A DNA stretch of 64,000 nucleotides. It comes from Pipra filicauda (Eukaryota; Chordata; Aves; Passeriformes; Pipridae). The position numbers and the translations under genes were made by a program. The DNA is taken from contig NW_024104559.1 in assembly GCF_003945595.2 (NCBI RefSeq), positions 434,001-498,000 of the forward strand. Reading direction: 5' to 3'. Every line of letters starts with the position of its first letter. The first letter of the stretch is position 1. Below are positions 46,909 to 58,092 of this stretch, piece by piece. Below the pieces are notes generated by a model. It did no database searches. It was not told where the DNA came from and was given only the letters and a program-made list of their open reading frames with translations.

Positions 46909-48428
46909 TCCATCCCCAAAGAGGCTGAGAAATGCCTGCTGTGCTCCCACCAGAGCTCCTCCAGGAACAAGTGCAGGGATAACGGGATAACAGGGGCACA
47001 AGTTCAGCTCCTGCTGATCCTTAAAGAAAACCCAAAAAACCCACTAAAAATACAAGCTTAGAAATGAGGCTATGAAAAGAAAACTTCACCAGGAAGTGCT
47101 ATAATAGACAGGTTTGATGCTCAGGCACAACCTGGTTTCCCTCCTCCCAAATGACAGCTGCCCTCAGGAGCTTTTCCCGGGGATCACCCACCAGCAGGAG
47201 CCACCTTTGCCACCTTGCCATGCCTGTGACACCCTCTGTTTGTGTCCCAAGGGTGGGCTGAGTTTCCACTCCTCACCCACATCTCGTCTCAGCCAAACCT
47301 AAATAAAACCAAAAAAGTGTCAGACAACTCCTGGCAACAATTCAGCTCGGAGAAGGAGGAGTGAGAGCCAGCATGAAATTTGGGAAGAGTTCTATTTGCA
47401 GTAATAAAACTGAAAGAGGAAAAAAAACCCTCCTGAAATTCATTTCCTCTCTAAAGGCCAGGGTGACTGGGGGAGCGTGGATTTTTTTTTTTTTTTTTCA
47501 TAATTATCAGAGCTAAAGGAGAGATGTTGTGGACGGGGTGTTAATTAGACCTGATATACTTGGATATATTGCGTTTCATTAAGAGAGTAAATAACCCCAG
47601 CAGATTTTAATCCTGCTGGCAGCTTGCCAAGCGCTGCAGAGAGATTATCTTTGAGGGTTAAAACTAGGCCAAAGAGCTAAAAGCAGCCTTTCGTGAAAGA
47701 AGAAGGCCAAGGCTCCAGGTTAGAAGTGGGTAGGCCAAAGCTCTGGGATAATCAGATTGAATTCCTCGGCAGAAAGTCCGCTAAAAAAAAATGAGATAAA
47801 TCCCGATTGCCTCATTTCCGTGGGCAAACAGGCACCCAGGAGGGAATCTGGGAGCTTCCTCCAAGCGGAAGGAGAACGTGGTCTGGTGTTGTTTGCCTTG
47901 TGGAACCAATAGGTCTGACTGAGCTGCTTTGGCTGCCGAGGGTGAGGAGGGTGAGCCAGCACTGCTGCCAAGGCCCTGAGGGCAGCACAGACCCCTCTGC
48001 TCAGCCACAGCAGAGCGGCCTCAGGGTGCCACCACACCTCCTCGTTGAGGTTGGTGAGACTTCCCCCATGGTGAGGTCACCCAAAAAACCTTCTGGTACC
48101 TCACAGTGCTCTCCCACACCCCGTGTTCGTGAACCCCTCGGGGTGACAGTTGCTCAGCAGCAAGGAGACAATCGAGGGAGATGAGCAGAGTGACCCTGGT
48201 TTGCTTTGGGTGGGATTTTAGGGCACTGTTCGATGAACTGGGATTTAGTTCTTCTGGAATGAGTTTATCTTGTAAATGCACACGTGGAAACGAAACCCAG
48301 AGGTGTAGTTTTAAATTGTTAGGAAAACAGGATTTGTACTTGAATTTAACAGTTCCCAGTTCCACCTGGTGTCTGTGATGCAGCTGCTCAGAAATTGGGG
48401 CAGCTGGCCTCATGTTCCTCGTGGTTTA
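46909..48428. other. Unique non-coding sequence
   Basis: No gene is recognised. A T17 run lies at 47482-47498 at the edge of an AT-rich block. Frames of 105-130 codons at 47720-48413 overlap on opposite strands and match nothing. Confidence 0.45.
47482..47720. promoter_or_regulatory. Candidate conserved non-coding block after a T17 run
   Basis: After the homopolymer comes mixed AT-rich sequence with words such as CATAATTATCAGAGC, GTTAATTAGACCTG, CATTAAGAGAGTAAATAA, GCAGATTTTAATCC and AGAGATTATCTTTGA. It resembles a regulatory element in texture. There is no direct evidence of function. Confidence 0.2.
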
Positions 48429-48557
48429 TCACAGAGTCACAGAATGGTTTGGGCTGCAAGGCACCTTAAAGATCATCCAGGTCCAACCCCCTGCCATGGA
48501 CAGTGTCACCTTCCACTAGACGAGGTTGCTCCAAGGCCCGTCCAACTTAGCCTTGTT
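48429..48557 (-). repeat. CR1 LINE 3' end, short copy
   Basis: The plus strand reads 'TCACAGAGTCACAGAATGG', 'TTTGGGCTGCAAGGCACC', 'TTAAAGATCATCCAGGTCCA', 'CCCCCTGCCATGGACAGTG', 'TCACCTTCCACTAGACGAGG' and 'TTGCTCCAAGGCCCGTCC', ending after 'AACTTAGCCTTG'. Only about 130 bp, one of the shortest CR1 tails here. Confidence 0.92.
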
Positions 48558-49316
48558 TACTGCATCTCCTTCTCAGGAGAGATCAATGTGAAGATCAATG
48601 TAAAAGGTGCAAATGAAAGGCAAGAATAAGCTTGAGCTGTGACCTGCTCAGAGCCTTCAGAAAGCAGAAAGAGTTGAAGGAAGTGAAGAGGGTCTGCAGT
48701 GAGGCTGAATGGCCGTGTCCATTCTGGATCTGATTCTTCACTGTCAGCCAGGTTTAAATGTAGAAAATCATTTCTGAAAAAATTCAAGTTTCAAAAACTT
48801 TTCAGCCTGCAAATGAGGGAGAAATTAATTTTTTGTCCTTTTCACTTGGGAGCATGAGCTGCAAATCACTCTGAGAGCTATTTCAGGGCAGGACTGGAGT
48901 GTGGTGATCTGGTGGCTGGATCGCTGTGGCACAGCCCCATTCAATTAAAATGCAGTTGTTGTATCCTGGGAAGGGACCCAGATTCCTCGCCAGTGACTGC
49001 ACAGAGGCTTGCATGGAAGTAGCCACAGGAGGGAATTACACCATTTTATGATCTCAGCTGTGAGCAAAGACGGCCTAACCCTCCAGTGCCCACGAGTCAT
49101 GACATCAGTGCTGGTCCCACAAGGACACCTTGCAATCAGTAGATATCTCTGGTTGGAGAAACCACGGCAAAACCAGTTTGCTAAACAAATTAAAGAACAG
49201 GAGAAGAACACAAGACATAAGTATCTCCATTCACCCCACTGCAGTGGGGACGAGAAGGCTTAGAGCTCACTAGAGCAGGAGTCACAGAGGCACCTTTGGT
49301 GTCTGAGGTTCCTGAT
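48558..49316. other. Unique non-coding sequence
   Basis: Nothing recognisable beyond short overlapping open frames. Confidence 0.5.
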
Positions 49317-49448
49317 GTCCTTAACTGGGCTGGAAATTCTGCTCATTTGTCCTTAACTGGGCTGGAAATTCTGCTCATTTGTCCTTAACTGGGCTGGAAA
49401 TTCTGCTCATTTGTCCTTAACTGGGCTTTAAATCCTGCTCATTTGTCC
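49317..49448. repeat. 32-bp minisatellite, four units
   Basis: Units start at 49321, 49353, 49385 and 49417. Each begins TTAACTGGGCT and ends CTGCTCATTTGTCC. Units one to three are identical. Unit four has three substitutions (TT for GG and C for T in the middle). The preceding bases 49317-49320 (GTCC) extend the periodicity. Identity of the first three units points to recent expansion. Confidence 0.97.
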
Positions 49449-51545
49449 CAGACTTGAGCATGAAACGAGTCCTTCCAGTCTGGATCTTCTCTAACACGTC
49501 TGATGTGGTGATCCCTTGGAAATGAGAGGGGAAGGAAGCCACCCCAAAGGGAGGAGCAGATACCAGGGATGATTTTTGTATTTCTTGAGGGATCAAGCCT
49601 AGGAAATTGTTTCCTTCCCACATGGCTGTTTGTGAGTCCCCTTTGGAGATGGTGTTCCTTAATGCCTTCAGTGCTGTAAGGTGGATATGAAACAACAGCA
49701 GAGCATCTGTTAGGAGGTCTCAAAGTACCTCATGCTTTGACATAATAATTACTTCTAAAACTGAGTAGGGATTTGGAATGTTAAAATTTGGGAAAATAAA
49801 TTAAAGTTGTCTATGGGAAAGTCCAAACTTCAATGGGGAAGGACCCTGACACTGCCTAAGATCATGACTAGATCAAATCAAGAGGTATCTGGTATTTAAT
49901 CCTGGGTGTTGTTTAGCCACAGAATATTGCTAGAAACAAAGGATCTCCTGCATTGTACCTATGATATAGTCAGGATAAAAAATCCCATATGAAACCTGAT
50001 TTTCATGATAGTTTCCTGAAAACATCGTGATTTAAGTGCTTTAAATGCCTGACATTGATGTTGCCCATGCCCAGCACTGCTCCCTGCAGCCAAAGGGGGG
50101 TAAAAAGGAGAAAGCAACACAGCTGAAAGGACAAAACCTTCTTAATATAGGTACAAGGGCTAAACAGTTCATCACATAGAGATGTTCCTAAAAGCACCAA
50201 ACTGAAGAGGTGATGGATGAAAAGAATAGGGAGTAAACAGCAAAACGGGGGGATTTAGTAGCTTTTTTCACTGGATTACTCAAAACTTTCACCTGTGAGC
50301 CCTGACTCACCTGCTGCTGGGGAACACTGGGCTCTGCTTAACAGCCAGCCCTCGGCAGAGCTTTGAGCATTGAAGAGATCCTGGAAATGAGGGTTACAGC
50401 CTTGAGCCCACATGGTGGCAAGAAGGTTTTTTTATTGACCAGTGTTTTGGAAGGGCTCCATCCTCTAAAATAAAAAGAGAAGTAAATACAGTGTTAAAGG
50501 GAGCAATTCTCCAGCTTTGTCAGATGTGTGTGATTCCTCCTCTTGGATACCAGGTAGGTGTAAGCTACTGACTTTCTGTTGTTTTGGGGCTATTTTATGT
50601 CTTCTGGGTTCAAGGTCAGATGACGGTGCCTGGCACAGAGAGGGGGAAAATCAGATTGCCTTATATACAACAAATCCAACTAAACAAGAGGGGGATAGAA
50701 CAGTAAGTTTGGGAGGAGGGAACTGAGAGGATAATTTATTTAATATAAAAACCCCAACTTCATGGGAGAGAAGAGGACTCTGAAGAACATCAGAAATGTT
50801 TATTCCCTGAAGTGTCCGAGTTGGAAGAATTCCTCTGGCCTGCAAAGCTCTCTCTGCTACTACTGTTAATCACACAATAAACTAATACTGAACAATTAGG
50901 GTTGTTTGCAGGTAATGCAAGAGTGGAAAAAGTTCTCCTGATTAAGGAATTTTGGGCATCTAATTAGAGGTAAACCCAAATTCCATGTGATTTAGGTGTC
51001 CAGTCATAAGGCTTTTAAAAATAGTCAGAAAATCACTACTATTGAGGCTGCCTGTCTGTCCAGCCAAGCCCTACACTTTTGTTCATGGACTTCTCCAAAC
51101 ACCTTCTGGCCTCTGTCCACACCACGGTAGCAGATTTGACTTTAGATTCAATGCCCACCTGCTACCAACCAGGTTTGAAGCTTTGCTCAGTGATGGAAAA
51201 CTCTTCATCCTGTGGCCTGGCTTGGGCTGATCCTTGGTGCACCCTGTGCCAATTGGGCTAAAATCAAGTTTTCCCACATGAACTCTTTGGAAAGGGTGCT
51301 CAGGATGAGCTGCTAAAGGTGGGATGGGACAGGAGCACAGGTACTGGGTCATTTATTGCCCACCTTTGCCCAGTACAAAGCAATTCTACTTTGCCTCCAT
51401 TACTCTCAGGATGTAAATGGAGAAAAATGAAGTCAGCTTTCAGGTTACTGGAGATGGATGACATTCATTCACTCAGGCATTTAGCTGTTTCTGTTGTTTA
51501 CATTTGATGCCTCTTATAAATACATTATTTCTGATTAAGGGAAAA

Positions 51546-51547
<2 letters not shown>
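49449..51547. other. Unique non-coding sequence, about 2.1 kb
   Basis: No gene or transposon is recognised. Ordinary AT-rich sequence with short chance frames. Confidence 0.5.
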
Positions 51548-51588
<41 letters not shown>

Positions 51589-51595
51589 GTTTGCT
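51548..51595. repeat. 48-nt T homopolymer
   Basis: An uninterrupted run of 48 T bases follows 'GGGAAAATC' and precedes 'AAGGTTTGC'. Read on the minus strand it is a poly-A tract, but the adjacent minus-strand sequence has no AATAAA-like signal at a sensible distance and no recognisable mRNA, so a processed pseudogene is not supported. The exact length may be unreliable in an assembly. Confidence 0.95.
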
Positions 51596-52916
51596 TAATT
51601 TTTCACTTCAAAGTCAATCTTTAAAAACCTCTCTGCCATTATCAAGCCTGCAATGGTTTCATCCTAATCCCTCTTATGCTCTCCATTCTTATCCTTTGCT
51701 GAGGGGAAATGATAAAAATTTTTCTGACACAGAACTCGGATCCAGTGCTGAAAGATAAGCTGTTTCAAAATAAAATCATGGATTTCAATTTCAAGCATTG
51801 GTTAATATTGCCATTTTTATAGATCCTTTCCTGCTGCAGATTGAACAAAGCACATTAGCTAAAGGGCCTTCTCCTGAAATAGGAGCTCATACTTTTCTAA
51901 GACTCCTTCTTCATTCTAACTTTCCACTTCTAAGTATTGTCTTTCTATAGTAATGAACATCCAGAGATCAAAACCAGACTTATAATTAAAAATTTAATCA
52001 AAACTAGGTCTTGGAAACTTCCAGAGGGTGAGAAAGCTGTAGGTGAACTTAGGTTTAATTGCTAGATGGTTTTATTTTAAGACTGTTTTAAGACACTTAA
52101 AGCTTCCCTGTTTTAAACACTGGCATTCAGACTCAGTCAGACACACTCCCAGGAAGACTGAAAGAGGATGCACGAGTGGCCTTGAACACTTGTCTTTGCA
52201 AATTCAGTGCTCTTTCAGTGCAGTTTGCATTGGAGTAATGGCTGTGAGTGCTGCCAGTTAACATCTGAAAAGGTCTGCCCAAGGGTTTAGAAGAAATTAT
52301 CTTGTCTAATGGAATGAACTGGCCTAGTGTAGGGTTTTTTTTGGTGAGTATGACCTGGAATAGTTTCACTAGAGTCAATGTTATCACCAGCTGAAGAGTC
52401 CTGAACCAAAAATCATACGAAAATGTAGGTTCTTAACACAAATTCAGCTAAATATTTGTGGTTTTAAGGGAGCCAGAAGGTGGAAGGTCTGCTCTGTTTA
52501 TGCTCTGACTGCTTCACTTAATTTCTGGGGTGAAACAAAGCATCCCTGACAGTGTGTACACATACACCAGCCATGAGCTGTGCTCACCAAGCAGGATACA
52601 CTGCTTAATACAAAATATTGAGTTTACTGCATCTTTAATATCTTTGGGGCAGTGAGGGAATGATGGTTCTGGGGGTTCAGCTTTCCCTCACCCTGTCTCT
52701 CCATTCCCTAATGGACACTAATATGGAATTAGAGTCTGCAAACAGCCAGAAACAAACCCAGTGCCTTTGGGCTGCTTATTCCTTGCTCAAGAGCCAAAGA
52801 GCCACGGCAGCAGCTGGAGTTCTCCTCAGCCCTGTCTGGATTGCAGCAGGACCAGGGCAAGCCAAAGCCTGCCATTAACAGCACCACGGGTCACTGCTGT
52901 GGCATCCTGCCCACTG
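51596..52916. other. Unique non-coding sequence
   Basis: No gene or transposon is recognised. Confidence 0.5.
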
Positions 52917-53071
52917 TGAATCCCAGAATATCCTGAGCTGGAAGACACCCCCAAGGATTGACTCCAACTCCTGGCACTGCCCAGGACACCCCAACAATCC
53001 CACCCTGTGGCTGAGAGTGTTGTCCAGCTGCTCCTGGAGCTCTGGCAGCCTTGGGGCCGTGACCACTGGCT
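52917..53071 (-). repeat. CR1-X-like LINE 3' end, 5'-truncated
   Basis: The plus strand reads 'TGAATCCCAGAATATCCTGA', 'GCTGGAAGACACCCCCAAGG', 'CCAACTCCTGGCACTGCCC', 'AGGACACCCCAACAATCCC', 'TGTTGTCCAGCTGCTCCTGG' and 'AGCTCTGGCAGCCTTGGGGC', ending after 'CGTGACCACTGGC'. It is the same class and has nearly the same 5' truncation point as the copy at 11638. Confidence 0.92.
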
Positions 53072-54476
53072 ACAACCATTAAAGCATTTTCATCAACCAG
53101 TCTCTCAGCAACAGCATATTGCAGATACAAGTGGCAAATGGTCCTGGAAACTCACACCCAGACTGGAAGCTCTTTTCTTGAAATCCAAGTACAGCTGTGA
53201 CCAACACCAGGTGTGTGGAAAACTGGGAAAGTCCTGTGTGGCTGGAAATTGTTCTGGTGAATGCTGGGCACTAACATTACTGTGTAGCTCAGGGAGGAAC
53301 ATCTGTCCCACAGAACCTTCTGATTTCCCCAAAATGTTCCTGCAGTGGGACAAGTAAGGGGGCTTTACTAATGTTTTGGGCTTTAGAAATACTGAGGCAG
53401 GTAGAGACTAAGTCTCAGATCCCAGGAAAAATCAAATATTCACTTATAAGCTATGGGACACCTTAAGTTAGATATGTTTCTGACCAGAAACTTGGACAGA
53501 GCAGATGTGGGGTAGGACCTCTGGATGCAGCCTTTCCCCTAAAACTTAGTATTCAGCAGAGGTGCATCAATGGGGTGGAGTGCCAGGACTTTCAGCTGTT
53601 GGTGTGAAAAATGAAGTGTAAAGTCACCAAATCAGTGAAGGGCTTATTGAACGTGTGGAGGTGCTTCCTCAGGAGATAAGGGTGGAACTACACATCAGGA
53701 GCTCCCATGTCCCACATTCTGGTGTCTGTCCTCATCCAGTGTAGCTCGTGCTCTGTGTTCCCAGCTTTGACCAGAATTTTCACGGTTGATCAGAGATATC
53801 TTTTCTCAAGCAAACGTTGTCAAAACCAATACGTTCTCAACACTCAGATGGCTTCAAAATGTTTGATTTTATTTTTTTTTTGGAAAGTGTCATCAAAACC
53901 CCAAACCCAGGCCCAGCCTGATGTTAAAGAGATCTGAATCACTGTTTCCAAAGCATGAATTTGGTGATATCTGAAGCCTGAAAATGATACATATGCAGAA
54001 AGAAGAAGCAGGGCCTGCTTAGTTTGAGAGGGGGGTTATGTTTCACAGCATTGATGTGTCTTATTTGTTGTGTTTTACGCATAAAACCTCTCTACACGTT
54101 AACGGGGTGATGTGGGGCACGTCCACATCGGAGAATTTTGGTTTCAGGTGTTCCAACCATCAGTTCATCTCCATTCCTGCAGTGCTCCCTGTTTTCTGGT
54201 AACCTTTGGAAATTGTTCACTTCGATTTTATTCACGAGAGACAAAATGCTAATCTGCTGGCACTTCAAATGGTGAGGGGAGAAGGAGGGGAAGGAAGGAA
54301 GACCTGTGTGATCTATTCATTCATTATTCCACGGCGCATGGGAAGTCATCTCTTTACATGATTGACCCGCCTGGATTTGATTACAACACACAGCTAACCT
54401 TTTCCAAATCTGGTTGTGTCATACAAGAAAAGGGGTTGAAGGCTGTTGCCATGGTATTAAGGTATCTCTTGAGAAA

Positions 54477-54512
54477 GGGGGGGGGGGGGGGGGGGAAGAG
54501 AGAGAGAGAGAG
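54477..54512. repeat. G19 homopolymer followed by (AG)n
   Basis: Nineteen G bases (54477-54495) lead into A and about eight AG units. The whole 36-bp tract is purine only. It could form a G-quadruplex or triplex, but only the sequence itself is seen. Confidence 0.95.
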
Positions 54513-54739
54513 GAAATGATGCTTCTTTACTTCCTAGCCAAGTATAAACAAGAAACGCACGCACATGTTTTTGTTTTGGAAGAGCTTTCAGCTTCTTATT
54601 GAGTCTTATCTCTCACTGTGTTTCCTCGGGAAGGGAAGGAGGAATTGTCTGCTTTGCAGATCAGCATCTCTTCAGAGTGTGGGGAGGGGGGGTGACAATT
54701 GGAGGGAGGGGAAGAAAAAAAAAAGAATAAATCAGTCTT

Positions 54740-54880
54740 GCCACCATTCATGATTTATTCATGAGACACGTGAGTTTTGCATTTAAATGTGACATTCTCA
54801 TGATCTCAATATTGTATATGCAAATCTAAAGATTTCTGCATCTCTCCACATGCCCAGCTTTAGTCTTGTCTCAGATCCAC
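54740..54880. promoter_or_regulatory. Candidate conserved non-coding block
   Basis: Motif-like words lie close together: CATTCATGATTTATTCATGA, CACGTGAG (E-box), GCATTTAAATG, CATGATCTCAATATTG, ATATGCAAAT (octamer-like) and CTAAAGATTTCTGCAT. The E-box and ATGCAAAT-type word are recognisable transcription-factor site classes. Function and conservation are not shown. Confidence 0.25.
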
Positions 54881-55299
54881 AGCTCTGTAAATGCAAAACC
54901 AGAGAGGCTCAGGCAGCTCCTGCTTCGCTCCCTGTTTGTTCTGTGACTCAAAGAACAGTAACACTGAACCACCCTTAACAGCAGAGCTATAATTTAGATG
55001 TCATTATTTTTTATTTTTTTAATGATAGTGAACTCTCACAGTCAGGAAATTACCTGTAGGTTTATTAATGGTTTAACTTTCTGAGGTCTTGCCTTGTCTG
55101 AGCTTTCCAAGCCCTTCTGTGCCAGGGCAGATTTGGGATTAGCTGAGCAGCCCTGAACAAAAAATTTACACCTTGAGCAGTGCTTGCTGCTACACCCCAA
55201 CAAGAATGTGTCAGTTGTCACTCAAAAAATAAGGAGGAATGACCTTGTTTGCAGGTGCTTAATTAAGATCTGATTGATACATTGAAACAGAGGTACCAA

Positions 55300-55422
55300 T
55301 TCAAGGCCAGGCTGGACGGGGCTTGGAGCAACCTGATCTAGTGGAAGGTGTCCCTGCCCAAAGCAGGGTTTGGAATGAGATGAGCTTTAAGGTCCCTTCC
55401 AACCCATTCTGGGGTTCTCTGA
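55300..55422 (+). repeat. CR1 LINE 3' end, short copy
   Basis: Plus strand: 'TCAAGGCCAGGCTGGACGGG', 'GCTTGGAGCAACCTGATCTA', 'GTGGAAGGTGTCCCTGCCC', 'GGTTTGGAATGAGATGAGC' and 'AAGGTCCCTTCCAACCCATT', with a degenerate octamer tail (CTGGGGTTCTCTGA). About 120 bp. Confidence 0.94.
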
Positions 55423-57984
55423 AATATGCTGATGTAGACAGGACAAGCTTCCCCCAGCAGTGATGCTCAGTTTGGGATATAGCCTGAACCTGGGTAACAT
55501 CTGTTGGTCTTTGTCCCCAGCCAAGATTCCCACTCTGGGGCCACTCAGCAGCATGAGAGGTGTGAAGGCAGGACTCTGCAAAGGAACACAAACTCTGTTC
55601 CCAGCTAAACCAGTGTGTCCCAAATCCTGCCCACGAGGGACCTTTGGCCCAGTATTTGCAGAAGTGATTTGTGCAGGGAAACCCCCTTGGGTTCTTGGGG
55701 CTTTGCCTGATCCATGTGGATGGAGAGCTGCTTCATGATCTTCTTGTTACTTAGTGAACAAATCACAGTATAAATAATTTTCATGGTTTTTTTTGGGTCA
55801 GCTCTGTCATTGGCTGATGCAAATATGCCTCAAATATATTATTGACAAACAGTCACCACATTCATTGATAACAGTAAAATTTGTAGTTTTTATAGCACTC
55901 TCCTACATTCAACACTCACTTCCTGTTTTCTTGTCAGATTGAAGCCAGAACTTGCTGAACTTGATGGCCTCATATTCACCTTCTGAGGTCAGGGCCCATA
56001 TAAGCAAAATTCTTTGTATTAGTTTAATTCTATGAAAGCCATAAATATTTCCTAACTATCCATACAGCCTAATATCCTACCTCCAGCAACGACTGCTTAA
56101 GGGAACTGCAATAGAGACAGAGCTTGTATTAAATGGCATGTTACAGGGGTTTTATCTCAGACTTAAGAAAATATGAATATGAGACTTCCTGATGTTATGT
56201 ATTCAGGTCATCCCAACTAATTGCTTTCAAGAACTTGTTCCTTTTAAACCCACCTGTACATTTGTTCCCCCAGCACCCCGTGGCAATGAGCTCCACGATT
56301 TAATTTCCTATGGGGTGAATAACCACTTACTTTTGGATAATTTAATGCTGTCAGTGCCCACTGTTTTTTTCATTATGAGAGATAATAAAATAGTTATTCC
56401 TGAGCATCTTTCTCCACGCTGCTCATGATTTTAGGAGCCTGTGTTGGAACTTCCTCCATGATCTCCTCTCCAAGCAAAAATTCTTATGCATTTACCTATC
56501 CTATTAGGAGCTGCTCCTATGGAAGCAGCTCACAACTCTGATGCTTTAAACCTGTCTTTATAAATTTTCTGCTTCTCTAATATCCTTTCTGAAAGGGGAA
56601 CATTAGGGCTGCCTGCAATATTTACGAAGATGGTATGGCAGGAATTTATGCACTGGCAAAATGACTTTTTCTGTTCAGTGTCTCGTCTGACAACCCCTGG
56701 GATCCTCGTTATGTTTCTGACCATCCCTGATTGCTGAGCTGATGATGTTTTTGAAGAACTGAGATCTTTCCTGAGCAGTGTCTGTGACACAAACAGCCAC
56801 AGCTCTAACTCAGGGCTGGTGTTGCTGTGCTCTCGTTTTCAGTACCTTGTGTTTCTTGCCACTGAATTTCCCCTGTCACTGCATCTTGCCCTGTTATTTG
56901 AGTGACTGTCCTGCAACACCTTCTCTCCAGCAGCAAAGCTGGTCTAGGAAAACATCTGAATACCGTGCACTGTGTGCAGATATCTTCATAGTGTTCATTG
57001 CTCTCCTTTCCAGACGAATGATGACCGTGGTGAACCACACAGACCCCAACCCATGTCCCCCACAGGGCTCTGCTGGCCACCTGCTGCTCAGGTGAGACCA
57101 TCCTTTTGTTCCTGTCCTTTGTTTCCCATCTCAAAACAAATTATCCAGCTCCACAAGGCAACCTGCTTTTAGCCCATGACACTGGCTCAGAGCCCACAGT
57201 GTGACTGTGTTTGCCTCTCCCACCAAACTCAAACTTGAATTCAGCTGAAAGACAGGGGAAGATTAGCAGGGGAAAAAAAATCTCTGGAATTAAATATTAA
57301 GAAAATAATGTATAAGGGATTTTTCCATCATTCTCACATCCTCTTTTGCCATGTCCTCAGTACTGATACAAGCACCTGAACTAGCACACTTCAAAGCTGG
57401 CCAGACTGGGAGCACTGTTTCACCAGGCAGGGAAAAGAAACTCATGCAGAGGTTCTATTGTTATTTAAAGATGTGCTATCAGTTTTAGCCCCTATTTAAA
57501 AACTGAGAGGGATAAACGTTTCTTTGCAGAGAAGAAACCAAACCTGTGCTAAATTCAGACTGACTTTTCTTGCTTTCTTGATTTACCCATGTTTAGCCTG
57601 GGTTTAGTGGCCGGGGCTGCAGCCACGCTCAGCAGGGCTGAAACAAAGTGGGGTATTCCTGGGAATGAGCCACTGATGCACTTTCTCCTGCCCAGGGTGC
57701 TCACTCCTTGCCCCTGAGGAATGCCAGCACCTGTGTGCTGAGGGTTCTGCTTGCACAAACACTGAAAGTGGGGGTTATCAACCAGACAGGGCGAAGCCCA
57801 GAGCTGGGTGAATTGGGTGCCCTGCAAACCCAGGCCATGAATGACTTCACTGCCATGATTTCATTCCCTAGCAGTAGATAGAGAAGGCTTCTCCATGTCT
57901 TCCAGCTCCCACAGACCTCAGGCATGGGCAGCTCTGCCTCCAAACCAGCACCCTTGGACTTCATTTGTGGCTCAATTTATGACC
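55423..57984. other. Unique non-coding sequence, about 2.6 kb
   Basis: No gene or transposon is recognised. An exon-like interval flanked by splice-consensus sequence at 57014-57091 is discussed as a finding, but there is not enough evidence to annotate it as an exon. Confidence 0.45.
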
Positions 57985-58092
57985 AATCACAGGATCACAG
58001 AATGGTTTGGGTTGGAAGTGACCTTAAAGACTATTTAGTTCAACCCTCTGCCATGGGCAGGGACACCTTCCACTAGACCAGTTTGCTCAGAG
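57985..58092 (-). repeat. CR1 LINE 3' end, short copy
   Basis: The plus strand reads 'AATCACAGGATCACAGAATG', 'GTTTGGGTTGGAAGTGACC', 'TTAAAGACTATTTAGTTCAA', 'CCCTCTGCCATGGGCAGGG', 'ACACCTTCCACTAGACCAG' and 'TTTGCTC', then stops. About 108 bp, the shortest CR1 tail in the window. Confidence 0.93.

Larger units (their letters stand above)
53072..55299. other. Unique non-coding sequence, about 2.2 kb
   Basis: No gene or transposon is recognised. It contains the G19-(AG)n tract at 54477 and two AT-rich motif-dense stretches (54200-54420 and 54740-54880) that could be regulatory. Confidence 0.45.

Noticed and set aside
49317..49448. CRISPR array
   Set aside because: The 32-bp units are directly adjacent with no spacers, and the genome is clearly vertebrate. 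It is an ordinary minisatellite.
51548..51595. Processed pseudogene tail (poly-A on the minus strand)
   Set aside because: No polyadenylation signal, target-site duplication or recognisable transcript sequence is present beside the tract.
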